Shown here: positions 12,754 through 25,000 of the stretch, piece after piece | Numbering within the stretch: the first letter of the stretch is position 1 | Layout of the letters: each line of letters starts with the position of its first letter | Source of the DNA: Ostrinia nubilalis | Taxonomy: Eukaryota > Arthropoda > Insecta > Lepidoptera > Crambidae | NCBI RefSeq assembly: GCF_963855985.1 | Contig: NC_087096.1 | Coordinates: forward strand, 4,030,001-4,094,000 | Reading direction: 5' to 3' | Length of the DNA stretch: 64,000 nucleotides | The notes under the pieces: generated by a model | The model's input: only the letters and a program-made list of their open reading frames with translations | Database searches by the model: none | What the model was told of the DNA's origin: nothing | Made by a program: the position numbers and the translations under genes

Positions 12754-13032
12754 CTACGTCTCACTGTCCTTGATGCTGTCATCGGTGGCCATTCTGATGT
12801 CTGACAACGGGTTCCCGTGAACCCTGAATCTGTAGACGCAGGTGTATGTGGGGTTGCCGTGGTTGCTTTCCACCCTGAGCTCCACAATATCGAAGGCCAC
12901 TGGGTACTCGTTGCCGCCAATGTTTGTTGTCTTGGGGTACTTAACGGGGAAGTATTGTATGGCCGTGCCGTTTGCGTCATACATGTAGTCGCCGAATAAG
13001 TGGGGCTCCGGATCCATTTCGCCGTGGAGACC
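12754..13032 (-). CDS. koi: SUN gene exon 13: C-terminal half of the SUN domain
   Basis: It opens in phase 0 after a CACCAG acceptor and ends at TAG (12754-12756). It encodes residues 823-914, including LRVESNHGNPTYTCVYRFRVHG-type sequence. The arginine/histidine end (YRFRVHG) is the hallmark of the family and contacts the KASH peptide's terminal region. The 19 residues after it (DIRMATDDSIKDSET end) are a short non-conserved tail. Confidence 0.95.
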   Translation of the reverse strand, partial: GLHGEMDPEPHLFGDYMYDANGTAIQYFPVKYPKTTNIGGNEYPVAFDIVELRVESNHGNPTYTCVYRFRVHGNPLSDIRMATDDSIKDSET

Positions 13033-16000
13033 CTGGTGAAAGATTGTGATGTAGTGTTGTAACTTTAAAGTTTATATTGGACGAAATGCAACTTCAACGA
13101 TTGCCTTTGGTTATTATTTACTGATTCAAACACCTTCACCATTTTAAATATTCAATGCATTATCTTGTGAAATGTTTAAACATGTTCATCGAGAACATAT
13201 TATTATTACATGAAAATCATACAATCCATATCTTTTACGACAATTTACAAAGATTCATGCAGTTTAGACACTCAATGGGTTACATTCAAGGCCAGGTTGC
13301 AGTTTCGAGACAGCCAATGGGTTAAAGCACATGCATTCACAAAAATAAAACAGCGAAAAAGTGCAATAATGCAGTTTATCAAACACAAAACAGTATACTT
13401 ACAAATAAGGTGCTGCTGGTGTTATGTTAGTGTTTGTATGAGAAATGTGCATAACAAAGACAATAATGTTGTTGTTGGGTAAGTGAAAACGCATTCGACA
13501 GTTAATTTACCATGCAAATAATGAAACTCACACACAGATACAATCAAACACAATTCACCAAAGAACGCTTTAAGTTAGAAATGGTAAAAATAAGTGCAAA
13601 TTAGATAGAAGATGCTGCTAAGAGATAAGTAGAAAAGAGCTTTTGAAAATCATTATCACTGATCTTGTTTATGCTTTCGCTGCGCTTGCGTATTTTCATG
13701 AAAGTGACGAGCAAAGAAACATATTAAAACTAAAGTAAGAAGTGTTATTGTTACAACAAACAGAAAATGTTTTAGCACTCATAAATAAAATCAAAATGAA
13801 TACTAATTATTTCGATATCGATCTTGTAAAATAAGTTAAGTTCAATACACATACACTTCAACTTTAGTAAAAAATAATAATGAAAATCAATTTAAAAGAG
13901 AGACTGGACTATCACAGTTATTCCCAGATCTAGTGTGATCATTAAAAAGTCAAGATGCAAGCGGTTAAAAGAAACATACTCGTGCTTGGTCAAATGTCAA
14001 GGTGCCAGTGTTAAAATGTACACGCAACATAAGTTAATCACGCAGTATAAGTGATAAGCCGGGTCTCCAGCGCGTGTTTTTCCAAAATCAACAAAAACGT
14101 CAACATCCAATAAAATTACGAACAAAAATGTGTTGTGAAACAATGTTTTTTGTTGATTGTGTAGACCAAGGTTATGATCGTGGATCGCTCTAATGAAAAG
14201 GGAAGGGAGAAGTCGAAGGAACCCGATCGCGTGGCAGGTCACCAATGCGCTGGACCGACCAAGTGAAAGCAGCAGTGGGAGACGGCGTATGTGACTGTAC
14301 CAGACAGTCTGCCAATAGAGAGAGATGGAGGGAGATCGGTACAACCGATGTGAACAACGCCCTAAACGTGACCACGACCGCTCTGCCAAGAGCGTAACGA
14401 ATAAGAAGAGAGGCAAAACACGCGCTGGAGGCCCGGCTTTAGTTACGTTCCTGAATATGATAGTGTAAAATGACTCACGTATACTGAGAAGTTCTTGGGC
14501 GCGGACTCGATCTTGCCGTCGACAGCGAGCAGGCGCGACATGTGCTCCAGCGAGAAGCCCGTCACTTCGATGATGGCGTACGTGCGGATCACTGGAATGG
14601 GAGACAAGAGATACAATTAATGGAGATGAAACAAAATTAGGCTGACAATCGATTTTGTTTTCGTCAAAAATGACAATAGTTATAGAACACTCCTAGCTTG
14701 GCCCATTTTTCAGGGAAAACATTAATTTATTTTCATAATATCACTTGTTTGATTTGTCTCAACCCTCCGTTTTTCGAGCATCGTCGTTTTGTCAGCGCCC
14801 GCGCAGTATCGACGCGGCGTCAGCGTCGCGAACTTTTTATTAGACAAGTAATGCAACCCCGCTGTTGCTAATGTGGTTAGCTGTCCCTAAGGGGGGGGGG
14901 GGTACAATCTAAGGTCCCGACACTATCGACATCGGTGGATCGACAATTTAGAGAAGGTTGCGGGAGGGAATTCTCGAAGGTTGTCTTTGTCCAGCAGTGG
15001 ACGTCGATTGGCTGAAACAAACGAACGAACTGCTTGTCTTGCGACTCACCCAAGTACCCCGGGAAGCCCTGAAAGGCCCAGCACTCGGCGGGCATGGCGC
15101 CGGGAGTCAGCGCGAACCGCGGCGACGTGTACACCCACCACACCGGCAGCCCTAGCACCGATACTGCTCGTCTCGGTCTGTACAACTGTCAAGCGACTCA
15201 CCTAGGTGCCCCGGGAAGCCCTAGAAGGCTCAGCAACCCGCCGCCCACTCGCTTGTACCGCGACAATGGTACTAGGGTCGAGCTGCAGTATAAAGTCTGT
15301 CGCTCTAGCCATGCCCCCAACACCGTACAGTCTTAAACTGGTAGAGAAGAAGCTCAGGCCGAGTGACGTAACTATAGGGTGGCAGGGCTGGCAAAATGCC
15401 ACGGGCCCCCGTTCCGAGGGGGCCCCGGCCCAAGACCCTGGTCGGCACCGGGCCCTCCCTGAAAATAACCCTAGATACGCCAAGGGCCCCATGCCCAGAA
15501 TTTGACACGGGCCTCGGATGGTAAGTTACGCCACTGCTCGGGCCATGAGCGTAAGGTCGATGCCCGCACCGGCCAATAGTCGAAGAACCTGGATCACCCT
15601 GGACCATACACTCACCTAGGTACCCCGGGAAGCCTTGAAAGGCTTTTCTTTGGTAAATTAGAGGTCATCTTCCTGCAGTGTGGAGCCTATAATGTGTGAC
15701 CTATTGACCTAGTGACGTATGATGATGATACCTCGGTAGTTAACTCACCCAGGTACCCCGGGAAGCCCTGGAAGGCCCAGCACTCGGCGGGCATGGCGCC
15801 GGGAGTCAGCGCGAACCGCGGCGACGTGTACACCCACCACACCGGCAGCCCTAGCACCGATACTGCTCTTCTCGGTCTGTGCAGCTGTCATGCGACTCAC
15901 CCAGGTACTCCGGGAAGCCCTGGAAGGCCCAGCAACCCGCCGCCCACTCGCTGGTCGTTTACTGGGCCTCGACGAACGTCGAATCACACGGTGGGCTTGT

Positions 16001-19000
16001 ACCGCGCCGAGGGCGGGACAATACTATACTAGGGTCGAGCTGCAGTATAAAGTCTCTCGGTCTAGCCATGCCCCCAACACCGTACAGTCTTAAACTGGTA
16101 GAGAAGAAGCTCAGGCCGAGTGACGTAACTATAGGGTGGCAGGGCTGGCAAAATGCCACGGGCCCCCGATCCGAGGAGGCCCTGGCCCAAGACCCTGATC
16201 GTCCTCCCCTCGCGATGCTTCAGGGCGCGCTGGCACCGGCCCCCCCCTGAAAATAACCCTAGATACGCCAAGGGCCCCATGCCCAGAATTTGCCACGGGC
16301 CTCGAATGGTATAGTTACGCCACTGCTCGGGCCATGAGCGTAAGGTCGATGCCCGCACCGGCCAATAGTCGAAGAACCTGGATCACCCTGGATCATGACT
16401 CACCCAGGTACCCCGGGAAGCCTTGAAAGGCTTTTCTTTGGTAAATTAGAGGTCATCTTCCTGCAGTGTGGAGCCTATAATGTGTGACCTATTGACCTAG
16501 TGACCTATGATGATAATACCTTGGTAGTTAACTCACCCAGGTACCCCGGGAAGCCCTGGAAGGCCCAGCACTCGGCGGGCATGGCGCCGGGAGTCAGCGC
16601 GAACCGCGGCGACGTGTACACCCACCACACCGGCAGCCCTAGCACCGAGTATTGCTTCGTCTAGGTCTGTACAACTGTCAAGCGACTCACCCAGGTACCC
16701 CGGGAAGACCTGGAAGGCCTAGCAACCCGCCGCCCACTCGCTTGTACCGCGCCAAGGGCGGGACAATGGGACTAGGGTCGAGCTAGGACCCAGTGACGTA
16801 ACTATAGGGTGGCAGGGCTTGCAAAATGCCACGGGCCCCCGATCCGAGGGGGCCCTGGCCCAAGACCCTGATCGTCCTCCCCTCGCGATGCTTCAGGGCG
16901 CGCTGGCACCGGGCCGCCCCTGAAAATAACCCTAGATACGCCAAGGGCCCCATGTCCAGAATTTGCCACGGGCCTCGGATGGTATAGTTATGCCACTGCT
17001 CGGGCCATGAGCCCGCACCGGCCAAGAGGCTTTTCTTTGGTAAATTAGAGGTCATCTTCCTGCAGTGTGGAGCCTATAATGTGTGACCTATTGACCTAGT
17101 GACGTATGATGATGATACCTCGGTAGTTAACTCACCCAGGTACCCCGGGAAGCCCTGGAAGGCCCAGCACTCGGCGGGCATGGCGCCGGGAGTCAGCGCG
17201 AACCGCGGCGACGTGTACACCCACCACACCGGCAGCCCTAGCACCGAGTATTGCTTCGTCTTGATCTGGTATAGCTCGGTACACTTGGTCGAGATCACTT
17301 GCCCGCCTGCAGAGGATATAAGGTTGAAAATCAGAGTAATATAAACCATATAAGGACAATAGTTATAGTTATTATATTTCCCTAATTTCTGATATTTATG
17401 TAGGTTTACAATTTTACAACATTTTCACCACCTTATTCTCTACCATACACGTGCGTCTTCCTTCTTTTTTTTCCTTCTTTTTTTTTCAAGCAAGAGCTGA
17501 AAATCAGTGTTCTGCTCATTTCAGAGCAGTGTCTACACTGAGCTCTCTGCTTTTTTGCATCGCTGCGGCACACTTATACCTTAGCGCGCAGGATTTTCTT
17601 TCTTTCTCTTTGTAATGTACTATATCTTTCCTGCTACTCCTGTGTTTATTAATCTTACGTTTTGCGTCTTGTGTGTCAATGTGTTTTGCAAATAAACCAT
17701 TTATCTATCTATCTATCTAATATTCCTGTTGTATGTCGCGTGTTTAGGTTTACATTAAAAATTAAAATGTTGTTAACCCTATGGCAGATCACAGGAAGTC
17801 TTTATTGCGTGTCACGCATTCTTTTACAGAGAAGTCTCGCAGACTAGGTGCGATAAATATAATGTGATGTGTACGTATGGCATACATAATGTGATGGTAA
17901 GTGTACCAAAAACCATTGCAAACTCAAAATCTGACCTAGTTGGAAAATGACGAACTTGGAATCTGACGTCCATTGCAAAAATACTTTTTTAGTCAAAATA
18001 CGGAAACTTATTATGAAAGTGACAATCAAAAATCATAGAAATTACATATTTCTAATTTGAGAAAGGCTTTGTGCTTGCTCTTGTCATTAGCACTGGCGAG
18101 TGACAGGACCTTACTCATCTTTTAGTTAGAGCAATCTCATTGTTTAGTAATTAATTAAAGCCTGGTCCGTGAGCACGTAGAATCCCGTCCAATGACCCCA
18201 AGCTACCCATCCCTATCGCTCGCGCGTAATTATGTTGCTGTCGCGACTGTGCGACGGGCGCCCGCAGTGAGTGTGCGAGCGATAGGGATGGGTAGCTTGG
18301 GGTCATTGGACGGGATTCTACGTGCTCACGGACCAGGCTTTAGTAATAGTAGAAACAAATAGTCATACCTGCAGACTCCAACGCATAATCCACCAGGCCA
18401 GTTTTGTCCGCGTCGTAAACATTAAGCATGGCCGCCACTATCTTCTTCACAGCCTCCGCGTCGAAGCTGCCTCCCGAATGATGATGATGTACTTCCACCT
18501 CCTTCACGTATTCCCGAACTTTCTCCGCCAATAGCGCCATCTGTTGCCGCTCGAACACAACCAAATACTCCTGGATCAACCGCCGTATCTTATCCTCGTC
18601 CAAATCTGGCTTCCACGAAGTGATTAATCGCTCGTGGATCTCTTGACTCATTGTTTGCATCTGTTCTTTAGTTACATAATCCCGGTCGAATTGGGCTTTC
18701 AATTTTGCGGCTAAAATCTCAGTGTTGTCATTCGTGCTCAAAATCTGGATCAAATTCTGCTGCAAGTGCCGGAATGAGTAGTTCTCAATTTGCGCCTCTA
18801 GGTTGTCAAACTTGGACAGTCTTTGGTCGAAGGTCTTCAGTTTTGTGTCGACGTTTAGCGCCCAGTCTTCAAGGGCAGCCATTCGCCTACTTAAGTCCGG
18901 ATCGTGAGATATCTGAGGGGATTTGTATGTGCTTTCTATTACGGTCTCTTCTTTAGGCCATATTTGGTCCGAGTAGTTGTAACCTGGAAATTAAAACGAT

Positions 19001-22000
19001 ACTCTTTATTTAAGTCTGGGATGATATCTCTGTCCTTCCCACATAAAGTCCTATCAAACAAAATAAAATAAAATAATAATTTGAGCAGGGAAGGACAGAG
19101 CGGTACAGTAAAGTATAATACAAAGGTAACTCACCTAAAAGTGTAGCGTCCGCAGTACGTCCACTTTCTTATAGGTGATGTCTGACCTCTATCCTTCCCC
19201 GATTATCAAGATACAACAACAGGTTTCGCTACAGGGAAGAATTATGTGGGAACGGATAAGAGAAACAAGCGTTGCATATAAAAGTATAATTAAATCAAAA
19301 TATAGCCCACATTAATAGCACAAAAATAAATTAAATTCTTGACATATAGGGTGTAACAAAAACTACAGGTTGAGATACATTTCTCAGCAATGAAAATCAT
19401 TATCACAAAGATAGTGTGTTTGCGCAGTTACATAATAAATTATATGACATTCAACTCTAATCACCTTTCTATTCACGACCCAAGACTTGAAAAACTCACG
19501 TCTAATAAATGAACAAAAAATACAGATTGCTGAACACTTTGATGTAAATATTATTGCTGAAAAATTTAACTTCAACCTAGAATTACTTCACTAAGCCAAA
19601 ACCCGACATTAAACATTCACGTTAAAAATAAATATAAAGCATTAGAATTATAATTGTGACAATTTAAATTACATTATAATGAAAATTGAAACATGAAAAA
19701 TCAAGATAATTTGAACACATCATCTTTGAATGAACAAACACTTGCTTCACAAAATTTTGACTAATAAAATTTTGAAACTTACAATTTATTTATCTTCTCA
19801 CTGGCCAATATTTACGTATCTTTGGGTTTACAAATAATATGATGACTACTAATTTTGATCAAAAGCATCAGTCTTTAATACAAAAAGGTTTGGGTAAAGG
19901 AAGGTTCTTAGGGTTTGCTAATTTTAGTTTACGTGAACTTCAGCAAGAATGCTTGCTCAACAAACAGCAAGTATTATTTCTAAAAGTTTTGTGATAATCT
20001 GCCTAACTCTTTAGCATAAACCTAATTTCAGGTGCCTATTGAATGGGGTTCGCGAAATAATTCACTTGAGAAACAATTATTTCGCTCAACGAATTTTCCC
20101 TCCTTAATTAAATTTTGAATACAAACAATAAAAAACATAATAGAATAGATGCCAATTGAGCACTCAAAACTTGGCTGCATTAGTATTTAAAAAATTTAAC
20201 ATCATGATATGACTAGGGGTTAGTCTTTAAATGTATTAATAGAACCAAATTATAGCTACAGTTAGAATATTTGTACCAAAATTTAAAAGACTAATTTAGT
20301 AGAACTTAAAGCTAATAAAACTCCAATATATGGCCACGGCATGATTAAGGTACATCGATAAAATCTGCATATCCAATAAAGGATAACATTATTAAAGCAT
20401 TAGTATAGAGAAACAAATAAAATTATACAAATTAATCATAAAGGTATCTCTGAATTACGGAATGAATTAACGAAAATAAATAAATAAATAAAATACTGGT
20501 GACAATCATGAATCTTACGAAGACTATACAGGGTGTAAAAGACAGGCTGGTAAAGGCACAAATCGATGTTATAATTGTTATTAAGATTAATATTGGTTGA
20601 TAAACACAACTAGTTTTTACACCCTGTATTAATTACACATTAAATTATATTTTAAAATATCTAGCACCTGGACACGATGCTAGTAAAATAGGTTTCTTTT
20701 GGAATTATAACAGCTATAATCTTAAATACATATTTCAAACTGCCCTTTTTATCATTTCCCATTTTATTACTTTATAGTTGCTCCAAGGTTTTATTTATGC
20801 AAGAAAACCATGTTTGCAACTTCGAATTGAAAATTTTGAAAGTGTTTATTGATAATATTGATATTGATTTCTTCATCAATAATAGCATCGCATCCGGGTG
20901 TTCCTATATCTAGTTTATAAAATTCGTTGACTATCCAACAAAACACATAATTTATATCTTAATTATCAATTATAAATATTCTTATTAAGTACATATCAAA
21001 TAAAATGTTCGCATTCAGAAAATTATATTAATAAATAATGTCAATGTGACTGTGTATTACAAATCTTGTGCAAAATGAATAAATAATGTTATCACAGAGT
21101 ATTGCGCACTGAAACTATCTTCAAAGTATCCATAAACGTTCATTAAAAGACAAATATTCATCAAATTAAATAAAGAGAACAAATAAATCCAAAATTGTTT
21201 TTACCAGCAATTTGATTTGTTTAAAACCAGTTAACTATACGACACGTCCTATATTTAGTACATAATTGTTTTACATCATAATATCACCTGTTTATGAATA
21301 CAGAGTTCGCTTTTAATTTCCTAAATGCAAACATAAGTTTCAATACATAGATATGCTATAGTCATCCGAGCACACCGCGCCAGAAGCGACGCATCTCTTC
21401 ATAGCAACTCTCTGCCACCACTCTCATATAGTCAGACGCGTCGGCCACTCTATTCTGTACTATATCTTTGTACTCTGTGTAGGACTTAATCTCTGGCAGG
21501 TTGTCTCTGATATCAGGCAGAGTTATGTTTATCTCTGGGAGGTTTATATCTGGCAGAATATTCAGGTCGGATAGAGTGATGTTGGGCAAAGAGATCTTGG
21601 GCAGGTCTATAGCAGAGAACTCTGAGAGATCTAGTTGGAAATCGGTAAAGTTGGGCATGGCTAGGTCATCCCAGTTCTCATACGTATAGTGCGCTGAAAG
21701 GAATCATTTAATTTACAAGATGTTTCAATCCTAATTACAATACGAGAAAGAATATTAGACAAAATAATATGGAAAACATACTTTTAGCAGAATAATAAAT
21801 AGAAAAATTACTTAAAATTAAAACAGGTTACCTCAAAATAAATTCAAGCTGTGATATCAAAACAGTCAGTTAGTTAATAGTCCATTTGTTAACGAGAAAC
21901 TTTGCGGACTACATAGCACAACGCTTCTCTCTCTCACTCACAATGAACTAAATATTGTGAGAGCAATAACACTATTGATTTGATATTGATTGAGCAAAAT

Positions 22001-25000
22001 TTTAGACCGACAGTCTATCAATAGCAGATTTTGATGTTGATGCTTATGATGCCAGCTATCTAGTCCTGGGAGGTTGCTGATGTTTACAAATAACCCTGTA
22101 TATTTTTCTTTTAAAATAGCACCTAGTACAGTCAGCGTCAAATAGATCGTTACACGTCTTAGTTACAATGGAATAAGTTTGTGTTGTCAACTTTTTGGTC
22201 ACTTTGGGCGTCACGAACTATTTGACGCTGACTGTACAACTAATTTAAGTGATGTAATGAGATTTAGTGATAAGATTAGTATACTCACATCCATATCCCA
22301 CGGCGGGCAGAAGGAGTAGTAATAGCCAGGGCCACCAGCGTCGCTTCGTCGCCTTTTCCTTGTAGCTACCAGCGCTATACTTGGCGCTCTCGCTCACGTG
22401 GTTCGGTGTTAACTGAGATATACAAAAATATATTAGTATAATCAGGCCTGTTCATCTCCGCGAGTTTACATCGAAAACAAAACACGCACGATGGCCCCCT
22501 ACAGGATTACTATTTGACAAGGCCTCACATACGAGCGAACATTGATTCACGCAAGTGTATTCTTGTGTATGATGGAAAAAAATAAAGAAAGTGGTGCATT
22601 TAACATACTGTGCAACATACTGTGCAGTATTTAAATGCCTAAATAATAATAAAAACACAGGATGTTATTCTTCTGATTAAATTCATTGCGAGTTCGAAAA
22701 TAGCTATCCCTTGGGATTACTCAACCTTTACTGGTTGGGTTTTATTGGAGGCCAAGCTGTAGATCCTGGTTATACAGGAGTGGCGGGTATAAAAGTATGG
22801 TGGGATAAGCCCCTTTTTTATTTAATGATAATTTTACAATAAGTTCTATTTTTTGTAATGGATGAATATGGATACCTTAGATAAAAATAAAACATGGCTT
22901 ACCGTTTCAGTAACAGTGGTGACGGTGGTGGTGACCACCGTTTTGATGATAGTGTAAATCCAGTAGAAGGGTGCTACTGCCGCCGCCGCCGCACGAGTCG
23001 CGATGCCAGCTAAAATTAAAATGAAAAATAAATAAATAATAATACACTAAACAAACATACTATTAAATGTTCATTACAGGCACTGAACTTCATGCCCTGA
23101 GTGCCCAAGCAACTGCACTCAGGAGGATTTGATGAGTGCTACTGACAACGCCACTCTTGTGGCGGAGTTTTGGGCTGACACTGTGTAGGTTTGTTGTCGA
23201 CACGAAAAGAAGAAGAAGACAGGCACTGAAGGGATCTTAAGATTAAATGCTTTTTTTTTTTCGAAATAGATTAGGGCGCATCTCATTTAGCTCATCAAAT
23301 TATGGGGATTTCTTTGGAATATTTAAAAACTGATGTGAGTCAGACAAGAAGATACAAGATTTGGTTGGTTTAAGCCTAGGCCGGCAGTTGGCCGATAGTT
23401 GGGTCCGATTCTAATTTGCATGAAGATGCGGCCGATACCAAATCGGTGTAATGTGCGCACTTTCATACATGTCCATACTGATTAACAGCCCGACCCGTCT
23501 ATGCCTAGGCTTAGAAGAAGGATTTATAAAAACTTTTCATTTGGAGCATATGGATGAATAGGCTACAGCTTATAACTAATAGTTATACCTTTAGCGGGCC
23601 GCCTGTCAGTATACGGGTACCGATGCGAGGGCCCCACGAGCCTCCTATACGTGCAACTAGTAGAGCTGGTGATAGTGGTAATGATGGTGACGAGAAGGCG
23701 GGTGAGCCACCAGCGCTGCAGGGTTACTCCGAAAAACGCTATCCGAAGTGTCTCATGTTGTCATCTCTCTCACGCAAAGCAAGATGCCAGCGCGAGCGAA
23801 GGTGACAGATAGACCCGAAACTACGTAAACAGCGTTTCGGCTTCGCACTGTTGTCTCGAAGATACGCACCTTTAGCGGGCCGCCTGTCAGTATACGGGTA
23901 CCGATGCGAAGGTCCCACGAGTCTCCTATACGCGCTGCTAGTAGAGCTGGTGATTGTGGTAATGATGGTGACGAGCAGGCGGGTGATCCACCAGCGCTGC
24001 TCCGCTTGCTGGTAAGCGCCATTGCCTCGGAGGTACGCGCCTTCGTCATCTGAACTGTCTACTGTCTGTGGATCGAAGTACAGAAACTGTAATTTACATG
24101 TGTAACAGATTAAACGCACATTCTTTTTGGGGGCGATTCTACTGCTCAAATGTAACAAATTACACTATGGGACCAATACGAAATCTTAAAAAAAAACTAT
24201 TCCCTCATTACAAATTGTAAAAACTGACTGATAATTTAAAATTGTTTTGTTTTTAATCAACCAACAGGTAATGAGCGGCCCATGGGTTGAATGTTGGGGT
24301 AGACCTAATGTTATCAAGTGACGACCACGCATCGGAAGACGTAAAGGAAGGTCTCCCTCCCAAGGAGGTTACGGGAAACGTCTGGATGAGAGTAACGTAG
24401 GACCATTTTTAAATCTTAGGGAAGATTTGACAGCACCTAATGCAGCGATGGACGCTCTTTCGGCTAAGGTCTAGTTTTCATCAAGGCGGAGCAGAGTGGA
24501 GTGGAGAAGTGTTTTGAATAACCATCAGATTTTTTATTTTATTATTTCCAATTCTCCTCTTCACTCTGCAAAAAATTTGACAACCCGACACTTCTCCGCT
24601 CTGCCTTGATGGAAACCGGGCCTTAGCTTAGGCGCTTACCACCAATGCGGTCTTTCGACAGCGGCGAGTACGTGTAGTCCGTCTTAGGGTATATACGTCA
24701 ATACACAACTTTCGTCTGTCCAATGGCGAAATCACAAAAAAAGAACTACTTCGACATGGCCATTGGGACGGAAGAAATACGAGAATTACAGGACAACCAT
24801 GTATCGACATACATAATGGAGGCAGGCCAAAGTTCCTAGTCAAGTTATGGGAAGCGCCTGGCTGCTGGGACATATCTTGTGGAGATCCTTGGGATTGGGA
24901 CAGAAGCAGTGGACGTCTTTTGGTCAAGTGTAGGAACACACTAGGTGACACGCGACAGCGACAGCTCGGCGGCTAGACGCGACGACAGGTTGCGGCTGAC

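Noticed and set aside
14874..14905. G-run as a quadruplex or origin signal
   Set aside because: A single poly-G tract without further G-tracts nearby; may also be a sequencing-difficult homopolymer.
24628..24951. 107-residue - strand frame as a gene
   Set aside because: It runs antisense through a repeat border and overlaps the small exon 5 fragment in another frame; no coherent domain.
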